Notes: generated by a model not told the origin, from the sequence alone. DNA of 64,000 nt from Clostridia bacterium (GCA_017431145.1 JAFRLQ010000135.1:186001-250000), one strand, 5' to 3'; shown: positions 25,114-33,826, counted from the first letter of the stretch. A program made the numbers and translations.

Positions 25114-27558
25114 CTATTTCACTCTTACCTTCGTCTTGACTGCATCGGTTGCCTCTTTATAAGGCTTCACCAGCATATACACGATGAACGCGATGACGAT
25201 CAGCGCTGCGATGACGCCGAATACATTTGCCGCGCCGGTAAAGAGACCGCCGATCTGATAGATCACAAGGGCTACTGCATAGGCAAATACGCACTGGTAA
25301 CCGATTGCAAACCAAGTCCATTTCGCGCTGTTCATTTCTCTTCTGATCGCACCGATCGCAGCAAAGCAGGGAGCGCACAGAAGATTGAATGTCAGGAAAG
25401 CATATCCGGCAAGTCTTGTGAGAGAAATGAAATCCAGCACACCGAAGACGCCGACAACTTCCTCTTTTGCGACAAGTCCCATGATCGTTGCGATCGTAGC
25501 GGCGATTCCCTCTTCACCCGCACCGAATCCGAGCGGTACAAAGATCCACTTGATCGCATTTCCGATAGCGCCGAGAATACTGTCTGTCAGTTCAAGATCC
25601 TCATAGAACCCGAATGTTCCGCCTGCAGGTGTTCCGAATTTGGACCCTGCCCAGATCACGATGGAAGAAAGCAGAATGATGGTACCGGCCTTTTTGATAA
25701 ACGACCAGCCGCGTTCCCACATGCTACGCAGGACATTTCCGACTGTCGGCCAGTGATATGCCGGAAGTTCCATGACGAACGGTGCAGGCTCACCCGCAAA
25801 CATTTTTGTCTTCTTCAGCATAATGCCGGAAATAACGATCGCGGCAATTCCCATAAAGTACGCGCTCGGTGCTACCCACCAGGCTCCACCGAACAGCGCA
25901 GACGCGATCAGCGCAATGATCGGGAGTTTTGCGCCGCATGGGATAAACGTCGTCGTCATGATCGTCATCTTTCTGTCGCGGTCATTCTCGATCGTACGGG
26001 ATGCCATGATGCCGGGCACGCCGCATCCCGAACCGATCAGCATCGGGATGAACGATTTACCCGAAAGCCCGAATCTTCTGAAGATACGGTCCATGACGAA
26101 CGCAACACGCGCCATGTATCCGCAGGCTTCAAGAAATGCCAGGAAGATGAACAAAACGAACATCTGGGGAACAAATCCAAGGACTGCGCCGACACCGCCG
26201 ACGATACCTTCCACAACGAGGCTCTTCAGCCAGTCTGCCGTACCGATCGCATCAAGTCCTTTTTCCACGAGTACAGGTACACCGGGGATCCAGGCACCGT
26301 ATTCTGACGGATCCGGTCCCGCAAACTCGCCGTCTTCAAGCGCTTCGCCCAGAGCCGCTTCAATATCAAATCCGTTATCGATCATAGAAGGCGAATAGGA
26401 TCCGTACGCCTCTTCGAATGCACCGAAATCCTCATCTTCGATCGCGGCCTGAATGTCTTCGGCTCCGATCAGCTTACTGTTGCTCTCACTGGCTGCAACC
26501 GCCTCGTCGACGATCGCTTTGACGTCTTCAGTGAACACGTTTTCGGCAGCCCACTCATCGACCGCCTCTTCGTAAGCGCCTTTTCCGATGTTGAACAGAT
26601 GGAAGCCGTCTCCGAACAGCCCGTCATTGGTCCAGTCGGTCACCCATGTACCGATAGTCGTGACTGAGATGTAATACACGATGGTCATGACCACCGCAAA
26701 AATCGGAAGCGCAAGCCAGCGGTTCGTAACGATTTTATCGATCTTATCCGAAACAGAAAGTTTTCCGGCACCGTGCTTTTTGTAGACGCCTTTCAGCATG
26801 CTGCCGATATAGACATAACGCTGATCGGTGATAATACTTTCCGCATCATCGTCAAGTTCTTTTTCGGCTGCTGAAATGTCTTTTTCAATGTGCGACATCG
26901 TTTCACTGCTGATGTTCAGCTGCTCAATGACCTTTTCATCCCGCTCAAACACCTTGATCGCAAACCAGCGCTGCTGCTCTTCTGGCTGATCATGAAGCAC
27001 AGCCTCTTCAATATGTGCGAGCGCATGTTCCACCGGTCCGGAGAATGTATGCATCGGCACGGTCTTTCCGGATTTCGCAGCTTCAATGGCTTTCTCAGCC
27101 GCTTCCATAACACCGGTTCCCTTAAGAGCAGAGATCTCGACGATCTGACAGCCCAGTTCCTTCGCCAGCTGCTTTGTGTCGATCTTATCTCCGTTTTTCT
27201 TCACGACATCCATCATATTGATGGCGATGACGACCGGAATGCCAAGTTCGGTCAGCTGCGTCGTCAGATAAAGGTTTCTCTCAAGGTTCGTACCGTCAAC
27301 GATATTCAGGATCGCATCCGGTCTTTCCTGAATCAGATAATTACGTGCTACGACTTCTTCCAGAGTATAAGGCGATAATGAATAAATACCGGGGAGGTCG
27401 GTAATCGTAACATCGTCATGTTTTTTCAGTTTTCCTTCTTTTTTCTCTACAGTAACTCCCGGCCAGTTTCCGACAAATTGGTTTGATCCTGTCAGAGAGT
27501 TGAACAGAGTCGTCTTTCCGCTGTTCGGGTTGCCTGCCAGCGCTATACGAATACCCAT
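25114..27558 (-). CDS. feoB: Ferrous iron transporter FeoB
   Basis: GTP-dependent Fe(II) importer, 814 aa, longer than the common 650-750. The N-terminal G domain shows G1 GNPNSGKT (9-16), G3 DLPGIYSL, and G4 NMMD. The membrane part begins near 280, with Gate motifs around FIPMLIGSGCGVPGIMASRT and MTTTFIPCGAKLPI. An acidic insert of roughly 100 residues (about 325-425, rich in Glu, Asp and Ala) sits in the loop after the first transmembrane helix, on the presumed outer face. Follows two feoA genes. Confidence 0.95.
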   Translation of the reverse strand: MGIRIALAGNPNSGKTTLFNSLTGSNQFVGNWPGVTVEKKEGKLKKHDDVTITDLPGIYSLSPYTLEEVVARNYLIQERPDAILNIVDGTNLERNLYLTTQLTELGIPVVIAINMMDVVKKNGDKIDTKQLAKELGCQIVEISALKGTGVMEAAEKAIEAAKSGKTVPMHTFSGPVEHALAHIEEAVLHDQPEEQQRWFAIKVFERDEKVIEQLNISSETMSHIEKDISAAEKELDDDAESIITDQRYVYIGSMLKGVYKKHGAGKLSVSDKIDKIVTNRWLALPIFAVVMTIVYYISVTTIGTWVTDWTNDGLFGDGFHLFNIGKGAYEEAVDEWAAENVFTEDVKAIVDEAVAASESNSKLIGAEDIQAAIEDEDFGAFEEAYGSYSPSMIDNGFDIEAALGEALEDGEFAGPDPSEYGAWIPGVPVLVEKGLDAIGTADWLKSLVVEGIVGGVGAVLGFVPQMFVLFIFLAFLEACGYMARVAFVMDRIFRRFGLSGKSFIPMLIGSGCGVPGIMASRTIENDRDRKMTIMTTTFIPCGAKLPIIALIASALFGGAWWVAPSAYFMGIAAIVISGIMLKKTKMFAGEPAPFVMELPAYHWPTVGNVLRSMWERGWSFIKKAGTIILLSSIVIWAGSKFGTPAGGTFGFYEDLELTDSILGAIGNAIKWIFVPLGFGAGEEGIAATIATIMGLVAKEEVVGVFGVLDFISLTRLAGYAFLTFNLLCAPCFAAIGAIRREMNSAKWTWFAIGYQCVFAYAVALVIYQIGGLFTGAANVFGVIAALIVIAFIVYMLVKPYKEATDAVKTKVRVK

Positions 27559-27588
27559 AATAAACTCCTTTCTCTTATCCTTCTTTCT

Positions 27589-27819
27589 TTATTTGACCGG
27601 TTCGACCTCAACCATATCCGCATCAGCTTTGCGGAGAGACAGTTCGTATCCTCGGACCGTAACTTCAACCGGGTCACCAAGCGGCGCAACTTTTCTGACA
27701 TAGATCTCTACATTTTTTGTAATACCCATGTCCATGATCCTTCTCTTAACCGCACCGGTGCCGTGAAGCTTCACGACTCTGACCGTTGATCCGATCTTTG
27801 CGTATCTGAGTGTGTTCAT
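27589..27819 (-). CDS. feoA: FeoA-domain protein (second copy)
   Basis: 76-residue SH3-like FeoA protein that modulates FeoB. Typical RRIMDMGITKNVEIYVRKVAPLGDPVEV and GYELSLRKADADMVEV. Lies 30 bases before feoB and 21 after the first feoA. Confidence 0.92.
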   Translation of the reverse strand: MNTLRYAKIGSTVRVVKLHGTGAVKRRIMDMGITKNVEIYVRKVAPLGDPVEVTVRGYELSLRKADADMVEVEPVK

Positions 27820-27840
27820 TCGTTATCTCCTTTCGTATAC

Positions 27841-28053
27841 TCACACATAGATTTTGTTTGCCATTTCCTTACTTACAGCAACGCGTGATTCTTTCACGTT
27901 CACGATAACATTTCCGTTTATCTGCGCGATCACTGTAACCACATGACCGGGAACAAATCCCAGCGTTTCCAGGTGCTGCCGTACCTGTGGGTTGCCGCCG
28001 ACCCGCAGGATCACGTTTTCTTCCCCTGCATCGGCCATTGTAAGCGGCATCAT
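27841..28053 (-). CDS. feoA: FeoA-domain protein (first copy)
   Basis: 70-residue FeoA. Shows HLETLGFVPGHVVTVIAQ and GNVIVNVKESRVAVSKEMA. First gene of the iron operon, behind GAGGAAAAC and the promoter with paired palindromes. The two FeoA copies share only the family pattern, so they may not be interchangeable. Confidence 0.92.
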   Translation of the reverse strand: MMPLTMADAGEENVILRVGGNPQVRQHLETLGFVPGHVVTVIAQINGNVIVNVKESRVAVSKEMANKIYV

Positions 28054-28077
28054 TTGTTTTCCTCCTATACGTTATTA

Positions 28078-28145
28078 TTAGCATTTGCTAACACTAATTT
28101 ATCAAACGGAACAGATTTGTCAATCGTTTTGTTAGAAAAAACTAA
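28078..28145 (-). promoter_or_regulatory. feo promoter flanked by two TTAG-N6-CTAA palindromes
   Basis: Minus strand TTGACA (28118-28123), 16-base spacer, TAAATT (28096-28101). One palindrome, TTAGCAAATGCTAA, lies at 28078-28091, over the transcription start. The other, TTAGTTTTTTCTAA, lies at 28132-28145, just upstream of the -35. Both have the form TTAG-N6-CTAA. A DtxR/IdeR-family iron repressor is the expected reader (it recognises TTAGG...CCTAA-type sites); that is inference. Confidence 0.7.
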
Positions 28146-28154
28146 CTCCCGGCA

Positions 28155-28185
28155 CAAAAAAAGAAAGCATCAGAAAGATGCTTTC
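28155..28185 (-). terminator. Terminator after the EEP-family gene
   Basis: Minus strand GAAAGCATC-TTTCT-GATGCTTTC (28163-28185) followed by TTTTTTTG. Confidence 0.9.
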
Positions 28186-28200
28186 TCCTTTTTTCTATTG

Positions 28201-29322
28201 TCAGTCTGCCAGTTTAAAGTCTAATACGACCGGATTGTGGTCCGTAGCAACAAAACCATTATCTACTGTCTGCAGATTCAAAACTTCAATGTTATCCGAA
28301 AGGATGAAACCGTCAATGAGATAATACTGGAACTGTGCCGGGTCATGATCCGCCCCAGCGTAAGGACGATCCAGCGATCTGCAGGTCGGCACCGTATTGT
28401 CCATGACCAACTGCCATCCGTCTCCGAAGTCTTCCGGGGCAATCGCGCCGCAGTGCCACATTCCCTCCAGTTCAGGGTACATGCCCGCGTCGACATTCAT
28501 GAATGTCTGGTTGAAATCTCCTCCCGCGATCACATAATTCCCTTTTTCACGTTCTGAGTTCATCAGCTCTCTCAGCTGATTTGTCTGTGCGATCTTCCCT
28601 TCCCCGCTGTCGTATGCCTCAAGGTGAAGATTGATCAGTACTAGTTCCTTTTCGGTTCCGTCTTCCGTTTGTACCGGGATCCTGGTGACAAGCAGACACC
28701 TCTTCAGGTTTCCGACCCTGAGCGGCCATGAAAACGGACAGGGAAGCTGTATCCTCTGCGCCTGTCCCAGATCCAGATCGGTGTACACGGCAACTCCGCT
28801 TTCCACCTTCCCCATCGGCGGGATCGGGATCGGCACAAACTTCACGTTGTAGTTATAGGCAAAAGCTGCGTAATCCCAATTCTGCGCAAATGATTCATAC
28901 TCGTCGATATGATATGACCGTCTGGAATTGCGGTCGATTTCCTGCACGAAGACGATATCACCGTCCAGTGCTTCGATCCCTTCTCCGATCGCATCCAGGT
29001 TTTCCGCCACACGTTCCTTTGTCGCCGTCTGAACGCCTTTGCCGCCGTCCATGAAAAAGTCTGCGTTGTCTCCCAGTGCCCCGTAGCCCAGATTCCACGT
29101 CACGATCCTCATGGTATCGCCTTCGGAGACTGAACGCGTACCGGCGCCGTCCGTTTCCGCATCTGTCACGGTATCGGGATTGTATTCCACTACAGTCAGC
29201 CATCCGAAGAGACCTGCAACACCGAGAACGGCCACAAGCACCAGCACAAGAAGTGTCTTCAGGATCCCGAGTACAACACGGGCGCCTTTACTCTTGATCT
29301 TCTTTTCCTTTTTTGTTTTCAT
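28201..29322 (-). CDS. Membrane-anchored endonuclease/exonuclease/phosphatase family protein
   Basis: 373 aa. A Lys-rich N-terminus is followed by one transmembrane helix (about 18-42), then an EEP-fold domain with VTWNLGYGALG, the metal-binding Glu in FVQEIDRNSRRS, VIAGGDFNQTF and the catalytic His in FVATDHNPVVLDF. These enzymes cleave phosphodiesters in nucleic acids, phospholipids or inositol phosphates; being membrane-tethered and outward-facing, a lipid or nucleotide substrate is possible. Last gene of its operon. Its first 35 bases overlap the HAD gene. Confidence 0.85.
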   Translation of the reverse strand: MKTKKEKKIKSKGARVVLGILKTLLVLVLVAVLGVAGLFGWLTVVEYNPDTVTDAETDGAGTRSVSEGDTMRIVTWNLGYGALGDNADFFMDGGKGVQTATKERVAENLDAIGEGIEALDGDIVFVQEIDRNSRRSYHIDEYESFAQNWDYAAFAYNYNVKFVPIPIPPMGKVESGVAVYTDLDLGQAQRIQLPCPFSWPLRVGNLKRCLLVTRIPVQTEDGTEKELVLINLHLEAYDSGEGKIAQTNQLRELMNSEREKGNYVIAGGDFNQTFMNVDAGMYPELEGMWHCGAIAPEDFGDGWQLVMDNTVPTCRSLDRPYAGADHDPAQFQYYLIDGFILSDNIEVLNLQTVDNGFVATDHNPVVLDFKLAD

Positions 29323-30199
29323 ACTGATTCTCCTTTATTTTATCGGAAAGTACTCTCTGTTTTTCCTGTTCTTCCTGTTGTCTCGATCTCCTGATCAGGC
29401 TATCGGCAACGATCATCTTTTTCATGATCATCTGTACCGTCTGCATGAGCGGGCTGTCTTTCTGATAATCCGCCGGCTCTATAAAATCCACTCTTCCGTC
29501 TGTCAGAAGGAATCCGACCTTCTCGATCTTTTCATCGTGGTAGACCCCGATTGAATATCCCCCGTTCACTTTCACAAGCTTCATACAGGGAACATCCGTA
29601 ATCCCGTCTCCGATATAGATCATATTCCGGAAGGGAATCTCCCGCTCATCCTCCGGCACATATCTGTTGAGTTCCGCGTCGTCCGAAACATCCAGGACTC
29701 CCTTGTTTATCCGGAACAGAAACTGTGTTTTCGTCGTATAGTTCACGACGTTTTTCGGCCAACATGCCGCATTGTTTTCATCATACAAGAACTCACACGC
29801 AAATACCTTGGTGAATTTCGGATAAATGCTCGACCCTTCGATAATCTCATGCAGGCCGGACGAAATGACATAGTGTCTCACTTCCGCTCCGATCGATTCC
29901 CCGAACCTGCTGATTTCATCAAACCATTCTTCGACTCCGGGATAGTATTCGACATCCTTTCCGAGCCTGACGAAAGCATCGCGGGTCACTGGCTTTCGCG
30001 CGGCATGCGCCATTTCCAGCATCTGGTACATGTAGGCAAGAATTCCGTCCATGTTTCGCTCTTTGGACAGTCTATCCGCTTCCGACCAGAATGCTTCAGG
30101 CGTCTGCCCCACATCCGGAATAAACATAAACTCCTGCATATCTTTGGTGCAGAGCGTTTTGTCAAAATCATAAAGCAACGCGATGACCGGTTTATGCAT
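29288..30199 (-). CDS. HAD-family phosphatase
   Basis: 303 aa. HAD motif I ALLYDFDKTLCTKDM (nucleophile Asp) at residues 8-22, motif II around HYVISSGLHEI, and motif III/IV MIYIGDGITDVPCMKL. Similar HAD proteins dephosphorylate small metabolites; the substrate is unknown. Starts behind AGGAG, 15 bases after the CPBP gene. The C-terminus is highly charged and overlaps the next gene by 35 bases. Confidence 0.88.
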   Translation of the reverse strand: MHKPVIALLYDFDKTLCTKDMQEFMFIPDVGQTPEAFWSEADRLSKERNMDGILAYMYQMLEMAHAARKPVTRDAFVRLGKDVEYYPGVEEWFDEISRFGESIGAEVRHYVISSGLHEIIEGSSIYPKFTKVFACEFLYDENNAACWPKNVVNYTTKTQFLFRINKGVLDVSDDAELNRYVPEDEREIPFRNMIYIGDGITDVPCMKLVKVNGGYSIGVYHDEKIEKVGFLLTDGRVDFIEPADYQKDSPLMQTVQMIMKKMIVADSLIRRSRQQEEQEKQRVLSDKIKENQYENKKGKEDQE

Positions 30200-30214
30200 T
30201 TCTTCAATCTCCTG

Positions 30215-30910
30215 TCAGTTGATGTTCTGGACCAATTCAAAAAACTCGATCATGCTCAGCAGGAACACAGATGTGATAAGTGTACCGCTGACTCTTTTGC
30301 TGTATTTCATAAGAATTCCGATGGAAAAGAAGAATCCTGCTTCCAGTAGGATGTGTATCCAGTCTGCAGCGTCATGGAATTCTTCCTGAGCCAGCGGACC
30401 CGCAAGCCGTACGATCATGAACAGCAGTGCGGGGAGGATCCACTGAATCCATTGCTTCTCATGATGCTGCATGTGTTCATCCATCAGTCCCCTGAAAATG
30501 AATTCTTCCAGGACGCCGCTGAAAACCAGAAGAAACACACCCAGAAACACCGTATATCCCGCATGTTTGTTCAAAACCGCCGCCGTGAACACCATGCCGG
30601 TATACAGTGCGCCGATCGTCAGCGGGATCCAGCGCAGCCTGCGCTCCGGAAGCTGAAGACCGTATACCGCAAAAAAGTTCTTTCTGTGCTCGATCAGAGA
30701 CAGGATCAAATGCGAAATAGCAGGCACCATAAAAAGCACTGTCTGCCACAACAGTGTCAGCGCATTGCGGAAAGAGGCGTCTTCCGCTGAGGCAAGCCAC
30801 CCCATTCTGTGAAAAAGGCCGCGAAAAACCAGCGCCCACAGAAACTCGATTACCGCAATCTGCAGCACATGAAAGACAGCTTTCTGGTTCTTGTTTGCTT
30901 TTTTCATCAT
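30215..30910 (-). CDS. CPBP-family intramembrane metalloprotease
   Basis: 231 aa with about six to seven hydrophobic helices. The Abi/CPBP motif EEFIFRGLMDE (two Glu and an Arg) is clear; the second motif that normally carries a conserved His is less clear in MIVRLAGPLA. Members include bacteriocin-immunity and membrane-protein-processing proteases. No bacteriocin gene is nearby. Starts behind AAAGG, 18 bases after the FliB-like gene. Confidence 0.82.
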   Translation of the reverse strand: MMKKANKNQKAVFHVLQIAVIEFLWALVFRGLFHRMGWLASAEDASFRNALTLLWQTVLFMVPAISHLILSLIEHRKNFFAVYGLQLPERRLRWIPLTIGALYTGMVFTAAVLNKHAGYTVFLGVFLLVFSGVLEEFIFRGLMDEHMQHHEKQWIQWILPALLFMIVRLAGPLAQEEFHDAADWIHILLEAGFFFSIGILMKYSKRVSGTLITSVFLLSMIEFFELVQNIN

Positions 30911-30928
30911 AGCAAAACCTTTCCCGGA

Positions 30929-31777
30929 TCAGTTTGCGCATGCATTGATCAGAATACTGACATTCTGCGTACTGTATTCGATCTCTTCCGACCAAAGCCT
31001 CACGATTTCCTTAAGTGTATCATACTCTTGCGAAAGCATATCAATCAATGTTGTGTTCATCTGTGCGAACCTGCTTATCCTGTTCCAGCCTTTCACTGTA
31101 AGAAACGCAGCCTGCCGGTAAAGAATATACTGATAGATCCTGTTCAACACGGCCGCATCGTTTTTAAGGTGCATCGGACTGCGAAGTGATCCCTTTTCCG
31201 CAAGACAGTCCAGCATCGTCCGCCACTTTGGATCCAGCCATTCCGTTTCCCTGACCGCTCCGATAAACTCTTGAAACTCATCCGCCGCAGGATACCCGGG
31301 ATAGTCTTTCCGCGGACAATAGAATCCTCCTATTTCCATCAGTTCCGAAAAACTGACCGCTTCGTCCTTGTCTGACAGATCGAACATGAAGTCTCTTTCT
31401 CCCAGAAACCGCTCACACGCTTCTTCGCAGGATAAACCAAGCCCGCACAGCAGCAGTTTTTCCGTCTCGACGTAGAATCTCGGATGCTCGGCACAGATAC
31501 TGCATAACGCTTCTTTACCCTTTTCCCTGATCAGCATGCATAGACCGTCCCGCTGTAAAAAGGGACATCGGCGTTCCTCGTTCAGAAGGATCTGATAGCC
31601 GGAGTCGTTTTCCGCAAGATAGCGCTTCATGATCGCGCCGATCTCGCCCTTGTATGTCATAAACCTATATGCGCTCTCTTCGTCGACATCGATATCCCAG
31701 CCCGCGCAGCAGGTATGTCTGCAGGCGCCGGCCCTGCAATGAAATCCTCGGCTGAAAGCCGGCCAGCATTCACGCAT
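30929..31777 (-). CDS. FliB-like lysine N-methylase family protein
   Basis: 282 aa. The N-terminal Cys cluster FHCRAGACRHTCCAGW (Cys at 14, 19, 23, 24) and a second cluster, CPFLQRDGLC followed by LCSICAEHPRFY, match the FliB flagellin-lysine methylase family, thought to use an Fe-S centre. No flagellar gene is present in the window, so the target may be another protein. I start at the ATG at 31777 behind GGGGG; the same frame continues upstream over the DUF4406 gene but without support. Operon context is deformylase-like and DUF4406-like genes upstream. Confidence 0.8.
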   Translation of the reverse strand: MRECWPAFSRGFHCRAGACRHTCCAGWDIDVDEESAYRFMTYKGEIGAIMKRYLAENDSGYQILLNEERRCPFLQRDGLCMLIREKGKEALCSICAEHPRFYVETEKLLLCGLGLSCEEACERFLGERDFMFDLSDKDEAVSFSELMEIGGFYCPRKDYPGYPAADEFQEFIGAVRETEWLDPKWRTMLDCLAEKGSLRSPMHLKNDAAVLNRIYQYILYRQAAFLTVKGWNRISRFAQMNTTLIDMLSQEYDTLKEIVRLWSEEIEYSTQNVSILINACAN

Positions 31778-31799
31778 AATACTATCCCCCGTTTTCGAT

Positions 31800-32129
31800 T
31801 TATGGTTCAAGATACGTGATCTTTTTTCCCTTTTCCCTTGCGTATTCGATCTCCGAAGCCGTGCTTTCCCCGATATATCCTCCGACATTGATAACAAAGA
31901 TCTCGTCTGCCATATCGATCTTCTGCTTATGCATGTCATCCAGCATCTGTTTGGTCTTCGTGAGTGTTCCCTCGTCCATGTTTTCCCACACTTCGCTGTC
32001 TCCCGCATGTCCGAAAAGCCCGACACTGATCACGATATTTCCTTCCAGCGTCAGACGCTTCTGTTCACGCAGAAACGCTTCTTTGAATCTTGTGCTCCCG
32101 CAGAGCGTGATCACGTGAAATCTGTCCAT
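31800..32129 (-). CDS. DUF4406 / nucleoside 2-deoxyribosyltransferase-like protein
   Basis: 109 aa. Begins FHVITLCGSTRFKEAF, a nucleotide-binding opening seen in DUF4406 and 2-deoxyribosyltransferase-like proteins, and has DEIFVINVGGYIGESTASEIEYA near the end. These folds cleave or transfer N-glycosidic bonds; the exact reaction here is unknown. Lies 12 bases after the deformylase-like gene. Confidence 0.75.
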   Translation of the reverse strand: MDRFHVITLCGSTRFKEAFLREQKRLTLEGNIVISVGLFGHAGDSEVWENMDEGTLTKTKQMLDDMHKQKIDMADEIFVINVGGYIGESTASEIEYAREKGKKITYLEP

Positions 32130-32141
32130 TGTTTCTTCCCT

Positions 32142-32558
32142 CTAAATCAGTATTCCGTTCGTGTGGTCTATTTCATGCTGTACGACCTGTGCCGTCCACC
32201 CGGAAAACACTCTGGTCCGTACGGACCAGCCAGGGTCTCTGTAGCGAACTTTGATCATCCTGTACCGCACCGTTTCCCGTTCACCGCTCAGCGAAAGGCA
32301 CCGCTCTCTTGTCCGGAAGGCGCCGTGCCGTTCCATGATCTCCGGGTTGCACATCAGGACCGGAACAGCATTCTCATCAAAAAAGGCGATCATGCATTTT
32401 GCTTCGCCGATCATATTCGCAGCCATTCCGGCACAGACCTCCCTGTTTGACTGCAGCGTCTCAATGAGATCCTGTCCCGTCGTCAGAACGTCCGCATGTG
32501 TTGCCGCTGCGGATTTTCTGGAAAGAAACAGCGGATCATGAATCACCGGTCTGACCAT
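32142..32558 (-). CDS. Short peptide deformylase-like protein
   Basis: 138 aa, of the short deformylase type. Motif 3 is intact as HEIDH (metal His pair and catalytic Glu). Motif 2 reads ERCLSLSG, keeping the Cys ligand but with Arg for the usual Gly. Motif 1 reads GMAANMIG, with the usual Gln replaced. It may remove N-terminal formyl groups, or be a divergent paralogue. The ATG at 32558 has GGAGG 11 bases upstream, a long spacing; that GGAGG directly follows the T-run of the preceding terminator. Confidence 0.78.
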   Translation of the reverse strand: MVRPVIHDPLFLSRKSAAATHADVLTTGQDLIETLQSNREVCAGMAANMIGEAKCMIAFFDENAVPVLMCNPEIMERHGAFRTRERCLSLSGERETVRYRMIKVRYRDPGWSVRTRVFSGWTAQVVQHEIDHTNGILI

Positions 32559-32574
32559 CGTTTCGTTTTCCTCC

Positions 32575-32606
32575 AAAAAACCGGGGTATGCATTCTGCAT
32601 ACCCCG
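32575..32606 (-). terminator. Terminator after the aldo/keto reductase, abutting the next ribosome site
   Basis: Minus strand CGGGGTATGCA-GAA-TGCATACCCCG (32582-32606) followed by GTTTTTT. The next bases are GGAGG, the likely ribosome site of the deformylase-like gene, so it may act as an attenuator as well as a terminator. Confidence 0.88.
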
Positions 32607-32628
32607 CCATTGTTCCGATTGTTTTCTG

Positions 32629-33759
32629 TTATTCCAATGCATCCGCGCAGCGCGCAAGCAGCGAAATGATCGGCAGCGACTGCGGGCATGCACCTTCGCA
32701 CTGTCCGCAACTGAGGCACTCGGAAGGTTTCGCCGCTCCGTCGATCGCCTTGGCGAAGTCTCTCGGCGCACGCATCATATCATTCATGAGATACTTGTTC
32801 ATCGCGGCAAAAATCTCAGGGATCCTCATGCCGACCGGGCATCCCGCGACACAGTAATGACATGCCGTGCATTTGATCTGCTCGATTTTAGCGAGTTCTT
32901 CCTGCGCTTTTTTGATCACGTCCTGTTCCTCCTGCGTCAGAGGTTTGAATTCCTTCATATAGGACACATTGTCCTGCACCTGCGCAAGATTCGACATTCC
33001 GGAAAGCGTTGCGATACATCCGTCAAGAGAAGCCGCAAAGCGGATCGCCCAAGATGCGTTCGACACATCCGGATTCGCTGCTTTCAGTACAGCTGCGACA
33101 GGCGCCGGAGGATTCGCAAGATTCCCGCCTTTTACGGGCTCCATGATGACGAACGGGACTTTGTGCTTCGTCGCGACCGCCACGTTTCTGCCGGATGCAA
33201 CAGTCTCATCGTTCCAGTCTGCGTAATTGATCTGAAGCTGAATGAACTCAACGTCCGTGTGTTCCGTAAGAAGTTTATCCAGCAATTCAGGAGTGCCGTG
33301 GAAGGAGAATCCCCAGTGTTTGATCTTTCCTTCCGCTTTCAGCTGTCTGACATAATCAAACAGATGATAGTTCTCATAAACGTCGATGTTGTTGTTCTGG
33401 ATCGCGTGCAGAAGATAGAAATCAAAGTAGCCCGCGCCTGTACGCTCAAGAGAGATCTCAAACTGCTTTTTGACCTCTTCTTCCGTGGGGCTGCCCAGCC
33501 AAGCATTCATCTTGGTCGCAACCGTAAACGAATCTCGCGGATAGCGGTCGATCAACGCAGCTTTCAGCGCGCGTTCGGAATCTCCTCCGTCATACACATA
33601 CGCCGTATCGAAATACGTCAGCCCCGCCTCCATAAACGTATCGACCATGAGTTTTGTCTGTTCGATATCGATCTTTCCGTCTCCCAGTTTCGGCAGACGC
33701 ATAAAGCCAAAACCCAGTTTTCCGAAATCCTTGCCTAAATACTCACCATAAGAACCCAT
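32629..33759 (-). CDS. Aldo/keto reductase with C-terminal 2[4Fe-4S] ferredoxin domain
   Basis: 376 aa. The N-terminal TIM barrel has the active-site regions YFDTAYVYDGGDSE, GFSFHGTPELL and VIMEPVKGGNL. From about residue 290 a ferredoxin-like domain carries CTACHYCVAGCPVG and CLSCGQCEGACPQS. Such fusions occur widely in anaerobes; they may reduce carbonyls with ferredoxin electrons, but the substrate is not known. Single-gene unit between Thg1 and its own terminator. Confidence 0.92.
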   Translation of the reverse strand: MGSYGEYLGKDFGKLGFGFMRLPKLGDGKIDIEQTKLMVDTFMEAGLTYFDTAYVYDGGDSERALKAALIDRYPRDSFTVATKMNAWLGSPTEEEVKKQFEISLERTGAGYFDFYLLHAIQNNNIDVYENYHLFDYVRQLKAEGKIKHWGFSFHGTPELLDKLLTEHTDVEFIQLQINYADWNDETVASGRNVAVATKHKVPFVIMEPVKGGNLANPPAPVAAVLKAANPDVSNASWAIRFAASLDGCIATLSGMSNLAQVQDNVSYMKEFKPLTQEEQDVIKKAQEELAKIEQIKCTACHYCVAGCPVGMRIPEIFAAMNKYLMNDMMRAPRDFAKAIDGAAKPSECLSCGQCEGACPQSLPIISLLARCADALE

Positions 33760-33826
33760 TTAATCAAAACCCCCCTGTTTCATTCCACATTCTGCCTTGA
33801 CTGATGCAGAACAATACTTTAAAACC

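Noticed and set aside
30215-30910. Bacteriocin immunity role for the CPBP protein
   Set aside because: No bacteriocin precursor or dedicated exporter lies nearby, so there is no support beyond the family name.
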